A DNA stretch of 64,000 nucleotides from Isoetes taiwanensis. Taxonomy: Eukaryota > Streptophyta > Lycopodiopsida > Isoetales > Isoetaceae. The notes below the pieces were generated by a model that was not told the origin of the DNA, searched no databases, and was given only the letters and a program-made list of their open reading frames with translations. This document shows, piece after piece, positions 10,646-22,679 of this stretch. Each line of letters starts with the position of its first letter. The first letter of the stretch is position 1. The stretch is from the NCBI GenBank assembly GCA_021234155.1, contig JAJEKV010000014.1:8141563-8205562 (forward strand). Reading direction: 5' to 3'. Both the position numbers and the translations under genes were made by a program.

Positions 10646-12470
10646 GTATGTACATAAGGATATTATGTCTAGCTATTTTTGCAGGATTTTTGCACTATCT
10701 GCTTATATAATTTATGTCTAAAACTTCTCCTCTAGTTTGATTAATTGATGTTTGTCAGCTGGAGCTGGTTAGTTGGTTATAAATGCCATAATGGAGGTGT
10801 TTAATCTCAGCAACACTGAAGAGTTGGCTTCACTTAGAGAAAGGCCAGGATTTTGAACGTTTATGTTTGGTCTCTTGGCCTTAGTTTGGAGAATCGTCAT
10901 GACCAGGACAAGAAAGTTATGTCCTTTAAGTGCTTTTCGATACATAAATTCTCGAAAGAACTGATAGACAAGAGAGGGAAAGGGACCATAGCAAGCACAA
11001 GCTTTGGGATCATAAAAGATCTAAGCATCTTTCAGGTGATCTTCATGGATAAAAGTTTAAAATGTGGTGGTACCATTGAGGCTGAGAGCTTACATGGCTG
11101 AATGATGTCTTGGTTGGTGCCGTCCAGTAGGTGTGGGAAATTGTGGATAATGGGCAGAAGCCTGGTCTACCACTCTCAAAATTTCCATGCAGAAGTTATT
11201 GATGAAACATTAACTGTTGGCGTTGTGGTTTTTCTGAGGAGACGGTAGAATCTTTTCCTTTTAATTCATGATTTAGGGGCAAGTAAAGAAAGCGTTTTTT
11301 TGTATTGAACAGAACCTAAAAATCCCACCTAAGATATCCTCAGCCAATGTGCTTGGCTTGGAGAGAGGAGACTCTAAATTGTCCCAAAGAAATCCACAGA
11401 TAAAGAAAAATATCGAAGTATCCTGGCGCCCTGAAATCTGTTCTCCTAAATGGTTCTGCAAGGAACGCCTGCGAGAATGTGTGTGCAATAGATTCAGAGC
11501 ATTTCCTAATTGGATCCACTCATCTACCGCAATTCTATTTCCAATAACTGTATGAGTTAGTGGTTTAACCAAAGTGTCGAATAGGAAGAACCTACATTTA
11601 CCCTATGAAAGTGCATTTGGAAGCATTTGGAGGAGCCAATGTGGTGAGCGGGCTCAGGGGTCCAGTTGAACACTAGTATTATTGATCAACAATTGGCCAA
11701 CCAAGACCCATCATTGGGCCCATGGAGTAGCAAGAAGATGAGAGATAGAGAGAAGATGAGAGCAAAGGGGGCAAAAAGAAAACTCTTGAAACCTGTTCGA
11801 GTTTATTCTAACCACATGAGACTAGAGTTATTTAGAACATTCAAACTATGTTTATGCTGCTTCTTACCAAAATATATTTTGTTTTTCTGGCTTCCTCTGG
11901 AATGTCTTTGTGTATATTGTTGATTCTTTGATTAATATAACTTCCTTATATTGTGGGAATCTTCCACTTCTCCTTTTTCTGCTAATGTTGCAGAAAACAC
12001 GCGTAAAGTTTCACATGTAATTGTTTACAATTGTGAGCACACAAGTTACTTCTTACGTGTTGATTTCGGATTATTGTACTTTTGGAGATACTCATGATGG
12101 TGCCTCATATGATGTCTGTACTCATTATGTTGAACTAAGGATCCCCAGTCCTTCAACATATATTGACTATACCTTTGTTTGATCAACAACTTTTTTATGA
12201 TCTAATAAGTTTTGATGTACATGGAAAATGCACATGTATTTTGCACTATTTCTTTTTAACACTAAATATCTTCTACACATGGTGTCTTTTGCACCGAGTC
12301 GAACAAAAGAAATGTCTGCGGCGGCCTTGGCCGCCGAGATAAATTTCTTGTAATGTTTAAATGGGTCCAAATTAATAAATGAGTGTCCAAATATATAGGG
12401 CACCTTATATAAGGATAAGAAAAAATAATAAACTATGGTGTGAGCTACCATAAACTAAGGATTTTTTATT
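10646..12470. other. Intergenic, no recognised gene
   Basis: ORFs of 80-100 codons exist on both strands (for example 10853-11101 + and 11273-11572 -) but show no domain I recognise. A perfect GC-rich palindrome (CGGCGGCCTTGGCCGCCG) lies near 12317-12334. Confidence 0.5.
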
Positions 12471-12480
12471 TTTTATTTTG

Positions 12481-12660
12481 GCTCTGAGCTACTTTTCTCA
12501 ACTTGCGGGTCGAGAAAGGCCCTCGGGAGAGGGAGGGAGGAGGAGTTAATAGAAAACTTTTTTTTTGCTCTGAGCTATGTTTCTCGACCAAGGCCCTCAG
12601 GAAAAAATAGGAGAAAAATGTGTTTTTTTTTCTCTGAGCTACGTTTCTCGACTCTCGAAT
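12481..12660 (+). repeat. Three diverged copies of a CTCTGAGCTACGTTTCTCGAC unit
   Basis: Copies at about 12481, 12576 and 12633 each start with CTCTGAGCTA(C/T) and continue into a TTTCTCGAC-like stretch, with A/T runs between them. A related TTTCTCGACCC piece occurs at about 13062. No gene. Confidence 0.65.
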
Positions 12661-13730
12661 TGAGCAAAACCCCCAGACCTAGCTTTGAAGGATGGGGAAC
12701 GAGCATTTTTAGAGGATGGAAAACAAGCATTTTTGACCGGACATTGAAGAATGGATGCGACAAGAAGGTGGCGAGATTGGTTGGATGGGCCAGCGGGGGC
12801 CCATGAAGCACCTCCTCATGAGGTTTTTCCAATGTCTCCACGTCGCTCCAAAGCTTACACAACCCGCGAGGGCGCTCCAACCATTCTTCCCATCGGATGG
12901 TCCGTGTGTAAAGGGAGTGTAACAGTTGTGACAACATGACCGTCATGGTCTCTTTGTCCACTGTAAACTACATTGTAAGGCTATGATTTACTAATATTGA
13001 ATACTACTGATTTGTTTGTGGAAAGTAAATTATTTCATTAGTTTTATATATGTTTTTTAGTTTCTCGACCCATCATCCGAGTCGATAAAACAATGTTCTA
13101 GTAAAAGGGAAATTTAAAAAGCATTTACATAAGGTAAGAAGCTTAGATGTCAAAGTTCTTTCCTCATTCTTCGACATATTCTGAATAAGAGAGATATAAA
13201 GCATTGACAACATGGCCAATCAGGAGTTGATAAGATTTAATGCCCACCAAATGGTTTCCCTCTTTTAATGCTCGTAGATAGAACATGCATAAAAGCAAGA
13301 TTTCATTAATTAGAGATATTTCATTTCTCGTTTGACAACGAAATAGGTCGCGATCACCTCGGCAAACTAGAAAATGGTTGTAAGCAAGCAGAATGAAGCG
13401 TTTAAAATTAGAAAATCAGCTCAAAAAAATTATAATCGCCAAAAATCGTTTACACTTATGGCCTCGAGGTCGGATGACATTAATTATTAAGTTCGAAAAG
13501 CATTACTAATGCTCCCAAAGATCGCCATGGCGAAAGTTTGGACAAGGAAGCAGGCAAAATATAACAAATTCATTGCTTAGAACTAACTAATATCTATCTA
13601 AATAAAAGGCAAATCTTGTCGGAATAAACGCGGTCGCGATCTTTTAGACAAGTAAATTCAGCAAAATTGGTAGATTCATGTATATTCAGAAAAGTGTAAG
13701 TACAATAAATTTTTCATATGATAGACATTC
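12661..13730. other. Intergenic, no recognised gene
   Basis: Short ORFs on both strands without known domains. Nothing else identified. Confidence 0.5.
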
Positions 13731-16632
13731 TCACTGAGTTTCTGGCACAGATTCTATATTTAAGCCAGCAATGGTCTGTGATGTATCCATTTCGGTATAT
13801 CCTGTGGTGTTCGGGATATCCACATCCATAGCAACAGCTATCTCTTGCACACGCTGTGAGATATGCGAAGTATCCAGCAATTCTTCCGCCAATGCCTCTG
13901 AGTACTCTGTAGGGCGAACCAACTTCTGTCGCTTTGGTGAAGGATTGCCATCTAGCCTCCCACTTCCAGATGCGCCTCCAGACACTCCAATATATTCGAA
14001 ATTATGCAGTGGTTTTTCGACAGAACCTGTTATTACTTTTTTTTTTTTTTTTTTTTGAAGAACTGTGTCATCAATATATTAAAAGAATGGTAATGTTACA
14101 AAGCAAGTGAGGAGGAAGGAGAACTGCCCCAAAGAGACAGCGATACCTCGACACTCCACAACAAACTCACAGAAAAACTGCAACTCTACTGCTGTACAAA
14201 CCGACCATCACCATCTACAACACCCAAGAAGTCCCGCCAAATGGCAAACTTCCGCTCTACTACTCCCGGGAATACCAGAAAGCTTTGAAATAGCTTGTAC
14301 CTGAGTTGAGGAATCGAGGAGAGGCTGCAGTGAATCCCCGAAAGATCCACAACCGCCGTTTCCAAATCAACCACACCAACCAAGCCACGCCCGCGGATGC
14401 ATGGTTTGCTGCCGCAAGAGCGGCCAAGCACCGAGGATACACATGAGCGCGAAGCTGGCGGCTAGTCAATCTCACCTAAAAGCAGAGCCCTAACCCAATC
14501 CGGGCAGCACGCAAGTGAGGGCATAAAACCGGACAATGCTCCACGGTCTCACGATGAAGGCCACAACAAGGGCAGAGAGGGCTCACACCCGACCTAAACC
14601 GACTCACAAGGGCATTCACCCTGATACAGCGGTGCACCACCTGCCACAAAAGCACCCTAACCTTCGGTGGGGGAAGTGAGCTCCATGTCCACGTCCAGAA
14701 CCTGTTATTACTGGCAGGATCCTCTCAAAATTTTTGTTCAGAGCCTCCAGCTTCTTGAATTGTGGATCGAGCTCAGCAGTTGCTTTTTCTGTTTGTTCTA
14801 ACAGTGCCTTGGTTTCTTGTAACCTCTCTTCGAAGCTTTTCTGATCCAGAGCATCCAGTATTTGATCCATCTTGCTAAGATCTGTCTCCTGAGTGATTTT
14901 GATGTCTGGCATATCTGAACAGCTTGGCTTATCCAGCACTGCATTTTCTTCTTCCTCTTCATTTGCAGGCCGTGTCATCTTCTCTAAAGTCTCGAAGAAA
15001 GATCGAAGAAAACGGCATACCTTATCGTCATATTCGAATGAAACACTGCGTTTCCCTTGCATCAGAGCAACTCTAGAAGCTGTGACGACCGAAAAAAAAT
15101 CAAGGACACAACCGTGGAACCAGCGCCTTTACCATTGCATAAACATAGGAAGTCTATGCCTGGCTCTTATGGACGAAGTCACCATCCATTGCTGCCCAAG
15201 AGAACTTGGGTTTACCTGTAAAATACTCCAAATATTTTTTCTTTGTTTTCATATCTACCTCCTCGTCACCAGTTATTGGATATTTGGGAAGGGGCGTGCT
15301 CTTGGGTGCACTGGTCACCTGAGTCAGCCTTAACTCAAGCTTCGGCTTCATAGGCAACACACGGGCCTCATTTCTGTTTATCGTGACATGGGTCGCGTAA
15401 TACTGAAACTCTTTGATATTTTTTTTGCTCAGCCAGCCTTGTTCCTCATAAGCCCCAAGGGAAACGTGAGAACTACCTTGAATCTGACTTTGGCTGTACA
15501 TGCAGTTCGGCAAATGGGCAGGTCTAAGGAACATGACGATATGATAAACTTTGGCTTTTGCCATGCCCGCAATCCTGCTAAATAGATCTGTGTATTTCTT
15601 AACTTCCCACGGCGTCGTGAAACTACGCATGTCAATAAAAATCATAGTTGCATTCTTACACACCGGTACAGAAATAGGAATACGTGACTTGGTGACATGG
15701 TGCACGGTGTTCCTCTTCTCCTTCTGTTCCCTTGCCTCTTCTGGCTTAATGATTGCGATAATGGCTTCCAAAAAAGCACTGGGGAGATTGCCTTGCACTG
15801 AGTCTTTATTGTAATTAGCTTTAACGTAATCAAAATCAGTGTCAGCTATATCCAGCAACCGTTGTTTAGAAAGTTCTGGAAAAGATATAGCTAATTCCTC
15901 AAAACTCCTGTATTGCTTTTCTGAAACACAGTTGACGTAGGACAACACTTCACGATGCATCGGTGATAGCGTTCTGATGTCCAGCGCCCTCTGTCGGCAA
16001 TCAAATCGCCCTGTATAACCTGACTGCACTTTCAAGAAAACCTTGCCTTCGAGAATTTCATCCATGAGTTGGCTGACCTCGGCATTATTCATTCCTCGAA
16101 GGTATCTTAGGAATGTCTTGTTAAAGAACTCTTTTGATGGCTTATCTGGCAGTTCCCCCTGATCATCAGCCAGCTTACGTGCTGCCCACTTGTTAACAAC
16201 AGCAAGAAGCTTGCTCCATGATTCCTCCTGCATGAAGAGGAATTGCTTTTCGTCCTTGAGTTCTTTAACCTTCAAAGTTGTTGTAGCTACATCAAGAAAA
16301 TCCTGCAAACAACAGCTGGTCAAGATCGCGATGGCGATCTTCAATAGCTGAAAATAAGATTTTACCTTCCAGGCCGACGAGACTGCTGTGCCTGTTGGGT
16401 CTTGTGGAGGGCATCCATAAGCCTTATGTTGATTCCTTAACTGCTGGAGCTTTTCAATTAGTGGCTCCTTATATACTGTATCCGCTATGATGTCGTTGCA
16501 CTGTATGGACAATTGAATATACTCTTTATTGGATAGGTTTTCATTTAAAACCCGGCTTCTTCGTTTTGCATAAGGATAAAAGCACGCTGTGGTGTTCCAA
16601 TTCGGCTGTCCCCCCAAAATGTGGCGTTGCAT
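13731..16632 (-). CDS. Unrecognised three-exon protein gene, last exon split by a LINE
   Basis: Read on the minus strand: exon 1 16632-16366, a 63-nt intron (16365-16303), exon 2 16302-15183, a 103-nt intron (15182-15080), exon 3 from 15079. Both introns are GT-AG and phases agree. The first intron is a multiple of three without stops, so its retention would stay in frame. As it stands the frame ends at 14616, giving about 616 residues with about 26 LINE-derived ones at the end. Without the LINE and one target copy the frame runs on to 13731 (about 686 residues, a Ser/Pro/Thr-rich tail). Visible: a Cys/aromatic N-terminus, a central segment with hydrophobic strands (MIFIDMRSF; YHIVMFLRP), an SVSFEYDDKVCRFL segment, then a Glu/Lys-rich coiled coil. 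I recognise no family. The ATG at 16632 is the first in frame and unproven. Confidence 0.6.
14021..14037. repeat. LINE target-site duplication, left copy
   Basis: 17 bp, identical to 14696-14712. It marks the exact insertion point in the host exon. Confidence 0.9.
14038..14695 (-). mobile_element. 5'-truncated LINE insertion with zf-RVT end
   Basis: A T run at about 14038-14056 is the poly(A) tail of a minus-strand LINE. The insertion is flanked by a perfect 17-bp duplication, CAGAACCTGTTATTACT, at 14021-14037 and 14696-14712. The minus-strand frame (about 14691-14480) encodes VRVLLWQVVHRCIRVNALV, then CPCCGLHRETVEHCPVLC. This is the C-terminal reverse-transcriptase zinc-binding (zf-RVT) domain of plant L1-type LINEs, followed by a stop and the 3' UTR. 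About 658 bp long, so not autonomous. It lies in the coding exon of the gene around it. Confidence 0.9.
14696..14712. repeat. LINE target-site duplication, right copy
   Basis: 17 bp, identical to 14021-14037. Confidence 0.9.
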
Positions 16633-16839
16633 CCACCACTTTTGTGGTATGAAAGTATAATTATGGCACCGCTCAGCTGCCGGTATTTAAGAATAGAGTC
16701 CCGCTCAGCTGTGGGGGAAATTCTAATTTCAAAAACTAAAATTCAAATTCAAATTCCTATTCTTTGGCCCCTTCCTGTTCTTTGCCTACGTCCTGTTCTT
16801 TGGCTCCCTCCCTGCTGCGAGCTCCAATCCATTGTGGAT

Positions 16840-17587
16840 ATGGATGTCAATGAGGTAATCTGTACACAAACCGGCATTTCAGACAGGAGAAAACGAAGAA
16901 GAACCAAGGAACAAGAAATGTTGAAGAAAAAGACGAGGAAAAGAAGAAGAGAAGAAAAATTGAGCTTGCGAGAATTGGCGAAGGATCCGGTTCATCAAGA
17001 AGTGCAAGCAAGAACGCCGTATTGTCCTTAATTTGCTAACGTCTTTCCATAAACGGACCAAAAGAATGGAGGATAGCTAAGAAAGAAATTTTACTTGATT
17101 TTTGAGGGATAAAACATTGGAAAAATTCATAGGTGAAGAATTAAAGGATTTGGAAGCCAAGAGCGTCGTTATAAAGGAGCCTCACGGGACTCCATGCAAC
17201 TATCAAACTCTCTACCAAGCAATGACCGCCTAGCGACCAAGAATAGTTTGCCTTGCAATGTACAGTACCACGCCGTGCGATTCTCGAAACAAGTGACAAA
17301 ATCAGCCGGTGAGATCTTGGAAAGGTATTAGGTGTTCACCCAAGAAACCCCGCAAAAGGCAAAGAAAAAAAAAGAGGGAAGAGATCGATTACAATGGTGG
17401 GAAATGGGTTTCTTACAAGAGGGCTAAAAGATTCGATGCAATTTCGGATGAACATATAGAAAAGATTCAAAATTTTGGATTGAGAACACGAGTGTCTCCT
17501 AACACAAAGGATGTTAGAACTAGAAGATTGGAGAGAAATGTAAGAGAAGAACATGCTGCCCACTATCCGGAGGAATCACAAAGTTAG
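16840..17587 (+). pseudogene. Lysine/arginine-rich coding remnant, possibly the transposase N-terminus
   Basis: Open segments in shifting frames encode very basic stretches: RRKRRRTKEQEMLKKKTRKR (about 16888-16947) and, at 17309-17587, KKPRKRQRKKKREE followed by GKWVSYKRAKRFDAISDEH. Stops and frame changes lie between them. The composition is that of a nuclear-localisation-rich N-terminal region. The strand and order fit the transposase-like remnant from 19520, but about 1.9 kb of other sequence lies between, so the link is inference. Confidence 0.35.
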
Positions 17588-18665
17588 TTTATTTCGTTAT
17601 TCATGTTTTCTTAGTTATGGTGCTTAGTGTGGTGGTGCATGTGGTGGTTATTGTGTTGTCTGATGATTGTGGTGTATGTATGCAAAGCATGTGAATTGTG
17701 TGTAGTTGACTCTAGTCCGAAATGCAATATTTAATGTTTGGAATATTATTAGAACATGTGTAATTGAGTACTCCTTTCTTTGGGTGTGTAATACTGGTCT
17801 AAAAATATTTGAGCTATAACTAACCGATCACGAGATACAAATTTTTGTTGAATAAAGACTATTTTTTTGTCGATTCAAGCACAACTCTGTTGAAAAGTAT
17901 GATATATTAAAAAAGGATCTTACAAAATTTGGCTTTACAAAATTTGGCTTTCCATTGAAAGCTCGTACTTAGAACTAAATTTACATGCATGATCCTAAGC
18001 AACAGGAAATCTTTGGTATGACCGGGCTCGAGAACTGGTGCATCAAAATTATTGTTTTACGCACTAAAGCATCTAAGCTTTCTCGCGGTCATCCCAATTT
18101 AACAGGATGAGGTTTGCCGGTGCATCCCACGGTGGTAAAGCACGCACTGCCCGGTAAAACCATTTGTTGCGAGTCGAGCGGACAAGTGACGAGAGAACAA
18201 ATATACCGTACTGCCTTGCGGCTGACATGTAACATAAGGCGATGGACCTTGTCTAAGAGCTCTCTTCATCAATCGACTCCAAGCATAGCCATTGAAGGCC
18301 CAAACATCCGGTCCGTTGTATGCCTTTAGGTTGGATTCGAAATCAGCAAAGAAGGTGGATTTAGGCATATCCACCTTCGAGATTGATCACGAGCCCCATT
18401 CAACATGTGCCGAATGCCCTCCTCGCTCACCCTACAATAGCCGTAGTGATCTCACGAACATCCCTCCTACCATGTTGCCGGAATGAACTTGTTCGAATTG
18501 GGCTGAATTGGGAATGAAACGCAGAAAATCAGGCGGTAGGAGCGTGGATTTAGGACCCAGATCCTTTTCTAATGATTAGAAGAGGAATGTAATTATTATC
18601 AGGGTGTACGAATTTCAGAAGTGTTTATGAGAGCAGGCTAGGCAGATTTTTTATGTCAGACGAAA
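17588..18665. other. No recognised gene
   Basis: A 92-codon ORF at 18099-18374 (-) has no domain I recognise. No other structure noted. Confidence 0.45.
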
Positions 18666-18669
18666 TAGG

Positions 18670-19420
18670 ATAAAAGTGATGTGATGTGATGTGTGGTGTG
18701 GTGTGGTGTGGTGTGGTGTGGTGTGCGTTATGTCCATGGTGTCATGTGGGTGTGTGCATGTTAATGTATGATATGTGTGGATTCAATTTTATTTATTCTT
18801 CCCCCTCACCCCACCACACCCCATCTATCCCACCACCATAGACTACCACCACATCTTTGCGACCACCACATTACCACCACATGCACACACATCCCACCAC
18901 ATCCCACGCCACACCCCTCCACCACCACCACCACACTCCACCACCACCACATCACACCACAATCCACAACACCACACCACACCACCACCACTACACCCCC
19001 ACCACCACTCCACCACCACCACACTCCACCACACACCACCACGACCACCACACTCCACCACACACCACCACGACCACCACCACACCCCACCACCACACTC
19101 CACCACACCACATCATAGCACCACACACCACTACACACACCACCACCACCACCCCCCCACCCCCCACCACCACCCCCCACCACCACGCCCCCACCACCAC
19201 ACCACACACCACTCCACCACACTCCACCACCACCCCCACCACCACACCCCACCACCACCACACACCACTCCACCACCCCCCACCACCACAATCCACCACC
19301 ACCACCCCCCACCACCACACTCCACCACCACTCCACACTCCACCATTTGGTGTATGGTGTGTGGTGAATGGTATGGTGTGTGGTGGGGTGTGGTGTGGTA
19401 TGTGGTAATGTACACAGCAC
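18670..19420. repeat. CCA-rich low-complexity block with flanking GTGTGG runs
   Basis: About 18675-18725 is (GTGTG)n-like. About 18800-19345 is almost pure (CCACCA/CCACACC)n. About 19345-19410 is (GTGTGG)n-like again. The outer runs are complementary in character to the centre, so hairpins and slipped structures are possible. Long His/Thr/Pro or Val/Gly ORFs across it on all frames are repeat artefacts. Confidence 0.9.
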
Positions 19421-19519
19421 TAAGGTGCCGCTCGTGAATATGATGAGTGTGGGGCATGGTATGGTGCATGGTTTGGTGTGATATACACATCCTAACAGTT
19501 TAGTGTTCATTTCATGCAG

Positions 19520-21386
19520 ATGCTATTGTTCAAGAGGTTTCTGGACCAACATCCAGAAATTAAGATTCGTCTTTGAGCTTTTGAGAAGCTAAAACCCCTG
19601 GTTTGTTGTGAAATTGAAGGATTTCAATAGTTCTTTGTTGCATTCAAAGACGTGAGGATGCAAATGCTAGTGGATGGACTCAATGGGATGAGAACTAAAC
19701 ATCAGAAGAATTGCACTTGCACTGCGATGTTTGTAGATCACATGAACTTGGTCAATGAGGGCACACCAGCATAAAATTGCAAGTCAGTGAAGCTTGTGGA
19801 GATCTATATTGTGTCCAAAGAGTGAATTAGATGAGTTTCACAAGAAGGCGTGCATCCTTGGAAATTGTGAGTCTGTGTGGAATCAAGAAGTTTCAGACTG
19901 TCCCATGGAAGGAAGTGGCGGTAGGAATGTGAAATGGGAGTACATTGACTATGAAAAAAGACAACGCCTCGAAGTTCTGGTAGGAGACCGACTCATCGAT
20001 TACAATGAGACGTAACCCAAGGAGCTTACGGATAAACCGAAAAGAGCGTCTAAAAATCTTTCCATTGCATAATTTCGGTACCAATGGCAGCAAAAAGCAG
20101 TTTAAGGAGCTTCGGAGAATCTCCCGGCCAGATGCATGTCTCTCGGTAGTGGATTTTGCAGAGAGAACTATACATTCAAGGAACAAGAGGAGGTGTCGAT
20201 CGCATTTGGGTCAATAACCAGATTACCATTTTGGTTCAAATAACATATCGGTATGACTCGATGGCGGATGAGATTATCAAGGAAACACATTACTATGTAT
20301 CGGATGATAGGGAAACACGATACTTTGTTCGCGGCAACACCGCTTCATGAAGCACCACAAATATCTGGAGCAGAAAGGAAGGGTTCCAAAGAGACATTAT
20401 GTGTTTTCGGATGGTGCAAACATCTCAATTCAAGGCTTCTAGACCATTTTACTTTGTGGCTAGGTACACAAAGCATTAATCGATGTCTATATGATGTGAA
20501 ATTTTTTGGTTCTAACCACGGGAAAGGTGAACACGATGGCAAAGTCTGCTGAGTTGAAGAGATGGTTAAGACAACCGCAATTAAAATACAGCAAAGCATA
20601 AAATTGGGTAATGCTCATGAAGTGGTAGAAGTTCTTAGAAGAGATGTTTACTTGTGGAACATCCGAAAGTGGATGAACACATCTGAAACCAAGAAGAGGA
20701 AGAATATAGAAAGGTTCTTTTGGGAAGTCAAGGTGGAGGATATAGATAGAAAGAAAGCATGGGGTGCGAAAGGATTTTGGACACTAGGCGGATCCATTGT
20801 GTACATGCATTCAATCCTCGAATCTCTGTGCGGTTGCACACGAGGGAACTTTCATGCTTGCAGCCATCGCTTAGATGGCATGTGGGACAATTGTGTGAAC
20901 AAGCACTATGTTGATGATTGGAAACTTCAAGTTATTGTACCATCCTCCAATGTGCATGCTGACATTGAGGACCGTAAATCCAACAGGTCCTTGTTCTCCT
21001 CCAATCCCACGATGTTAGCAGAGGCACTTAGAGTTGGTGATAATTTTGCTGTCGTTGCTCCGAAAGGGAATTATGAGGGTTCTGAATTTTGGATTCTGAT
21101 GTGCACAAAACCAAAATGGATAGTGGAGAAAGACTTCCAACTCAATGGAACATGGTACCTCGCCGGTGATAGTGTCATAGAAGGTATGTATTACAAGAAG
21201 GGCGCAAGATCAACCGTCAGCTATGATCTTTGCAGTAAAGATGCCTTAGGCATAGTATTCACAACACAGATCTGTGCAATCAGACTTCACATGCCACCAA
21301 CTAAACGTCAAAACAGGACTGTATATAGGCTGGATCCTTTAGATGAGGAGAAAATTTTACGAATTTACCCAAGTTCTTTTCGATGA
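19520..21386 (+). pseudogene. Transposase-like gene remnant with an HGKGEHDGK motif
   Basis: Translated in shifting frames, the stretch reads as one decayed protein. An N-terminal part has FLDQHPEIKIRL, then GLNGMRTKHQKNCTCTAMFV. The middle has a WVNNQITILVQITYRYDSM segment and a RHYVFSDGANISIQGF segment (an aspartate in a strand). Then follow a GKGEHDGKVC motif and a C-terminal open frame of 274 codons (20562-21386) with a YEGSEFWILMCTKPKW beta-rich segment. The order strand-Asp, HGKG-type motif, long C-terminus resembles a group of transposase-derived DDE-like proteins known from animals and early land plants. I cannot name the superfamily with certainty. Several frameshifts and stops before 20562 make it non-functional. 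It faces the Ulp1-like gene on the other strand. Confidence 0.55.
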
Positions 21387-21850
21387 TGATGAAATGTAAA
21401 ACCATTACGTAGTTTTTGAACTCATGTGAAGTCTTGTGCTTCAGCTGTGAAAATGAGTTTGTCTTGATTTCTTTTGAAGATTTGAATTCTTCTGAAACAC
21501 TTGATTCCTTTGTTTGTGAGATGAATTGAATATGAATTTTCATTGAAATGAATCGAGGTTACAATAACAATTATGTACATAAGAAAGATATACAGTGATT
21601 TAAGTACGAGGTGACTCATGCACCTACATACTTCCCAATACATATGTTCCTCTCAGTTCCAGCTTTTGTTGCTTCTAATCTTAAAACTTCAAGCATGAAC
21701 ACTCTACTAACATCAACTAGATCCTGGTCTGAAATGTCCACAACCTGCAGTTAATCACACTTTGTCAATAACAGAGTTTGGTTTGTCTGCAGCATTTAAG
21801 TTGACTTACTAGATCAGGCAACAATATATTCACTCCTTTTAAGTACCCCC

Positions 21851-22440
21851 TCACAAATTTGTGCATAAAGCGAACATCTGGCAGGGAATACATGAATGAC
21901 CATCGGTTTGAAGAGGCGTTCTGGAAATTTTCACAACATCTGAGGTTGTAAAGCTGAAATTATTGTGTCCAAGCAATTCCAAGAACCTGCACTCAAAGTT
22001 TGTTGTCATTGTGCCACAACAGCAAAATGCAATGAGCAAGCACTAACCTCTCAATATGTCTGCTTCTGCCATGCAAGCCCGAGCTATCAAAGTGATATAT
22101 CCCTGGTTTATATCTCTGTGCGAGACACGCGTGGCTTACAATCAGAAAACAGGTCCAGTGATGTCCATCACAAGTAGGCAAAAACATGTACTGGCACTTA
22201 TCCAGATTCACATGTTTCCTTATTGTTTTGTAACTATTTGTGTCCTTGGACAATGCCGAGTGAAAAAGAGGATCAAAGAAATGAAAGGGATGGCTCATTC
22301 CTTGGAGAATCAAGTAGTATTCCATGTATCTGCAAACATATGCATATCATCTGCCACAATCCTGATGATCACAAATCAGATGAAAGTGTCACCTTGAGAA
22401 GAGGAGGATCAATTGATCATTGAACCACTGCGTATCAGCT
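21851..22440 (-). pseudogene. Ulp1/C48-type cysteine protease domain, probably from the same transposon
   Basis: On the minus strand, pieces of a SUMO-protease-like catalytic domain appear in order. They are TQWFNDQLILL (the W-x-N/D-D entry motif, about 22437-22405), CQYMFLPTCDGHHWTCFLIV with the catalytic His, GIYHFDSSGLHG with the catalytic Asp, and LQTDGHSC with the likely catalytic Cys at the end. The parts lie in more than one frame, which may reflect introns, decay or both. Ulp1-like genes are often carried by plant and animal DNA transposons. The convergent transposase-like remnant supports that origin here. Desumoylase or deubiquitinase activity cannot be inferred. Confidence 0.65.
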
Positions 22441-22679
22441 TCCAAAATTTTGATGTCGGTGGAGCTAATCACGGCGGTTTCGGTTCCACTCAAAGACCAC
22501 TTTCAGATGTGTATTTGGCTTTAGATAGTCAGGGACTGCCGAAGCTCTATCATCTCTAGTTCTAAACACACACGAGAACATTTGCTCACAATCCATTCAA
22601 ATATTTTAAATTGAAAAAGTACAACACATATCATAGAAATTTTTTTACTTATATTGACTTTCAAAGAGTTTTACAAGAT

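Noticed and set aside
12575-12961. 128-codon ORF on the minus strand
   Set aside because: It runs across the CTCTGAGCTA repeats and A/T tracts and overlaps other open frames. No recognisable domain.
18775-19510. Long ORFs on all frames (up to 234 codons) of His/Thr/Pro or Val/Gly/Trp
   Set aside because: They are translations of the CCA low-complexity block, open in both directions because the repeat lacks stops.
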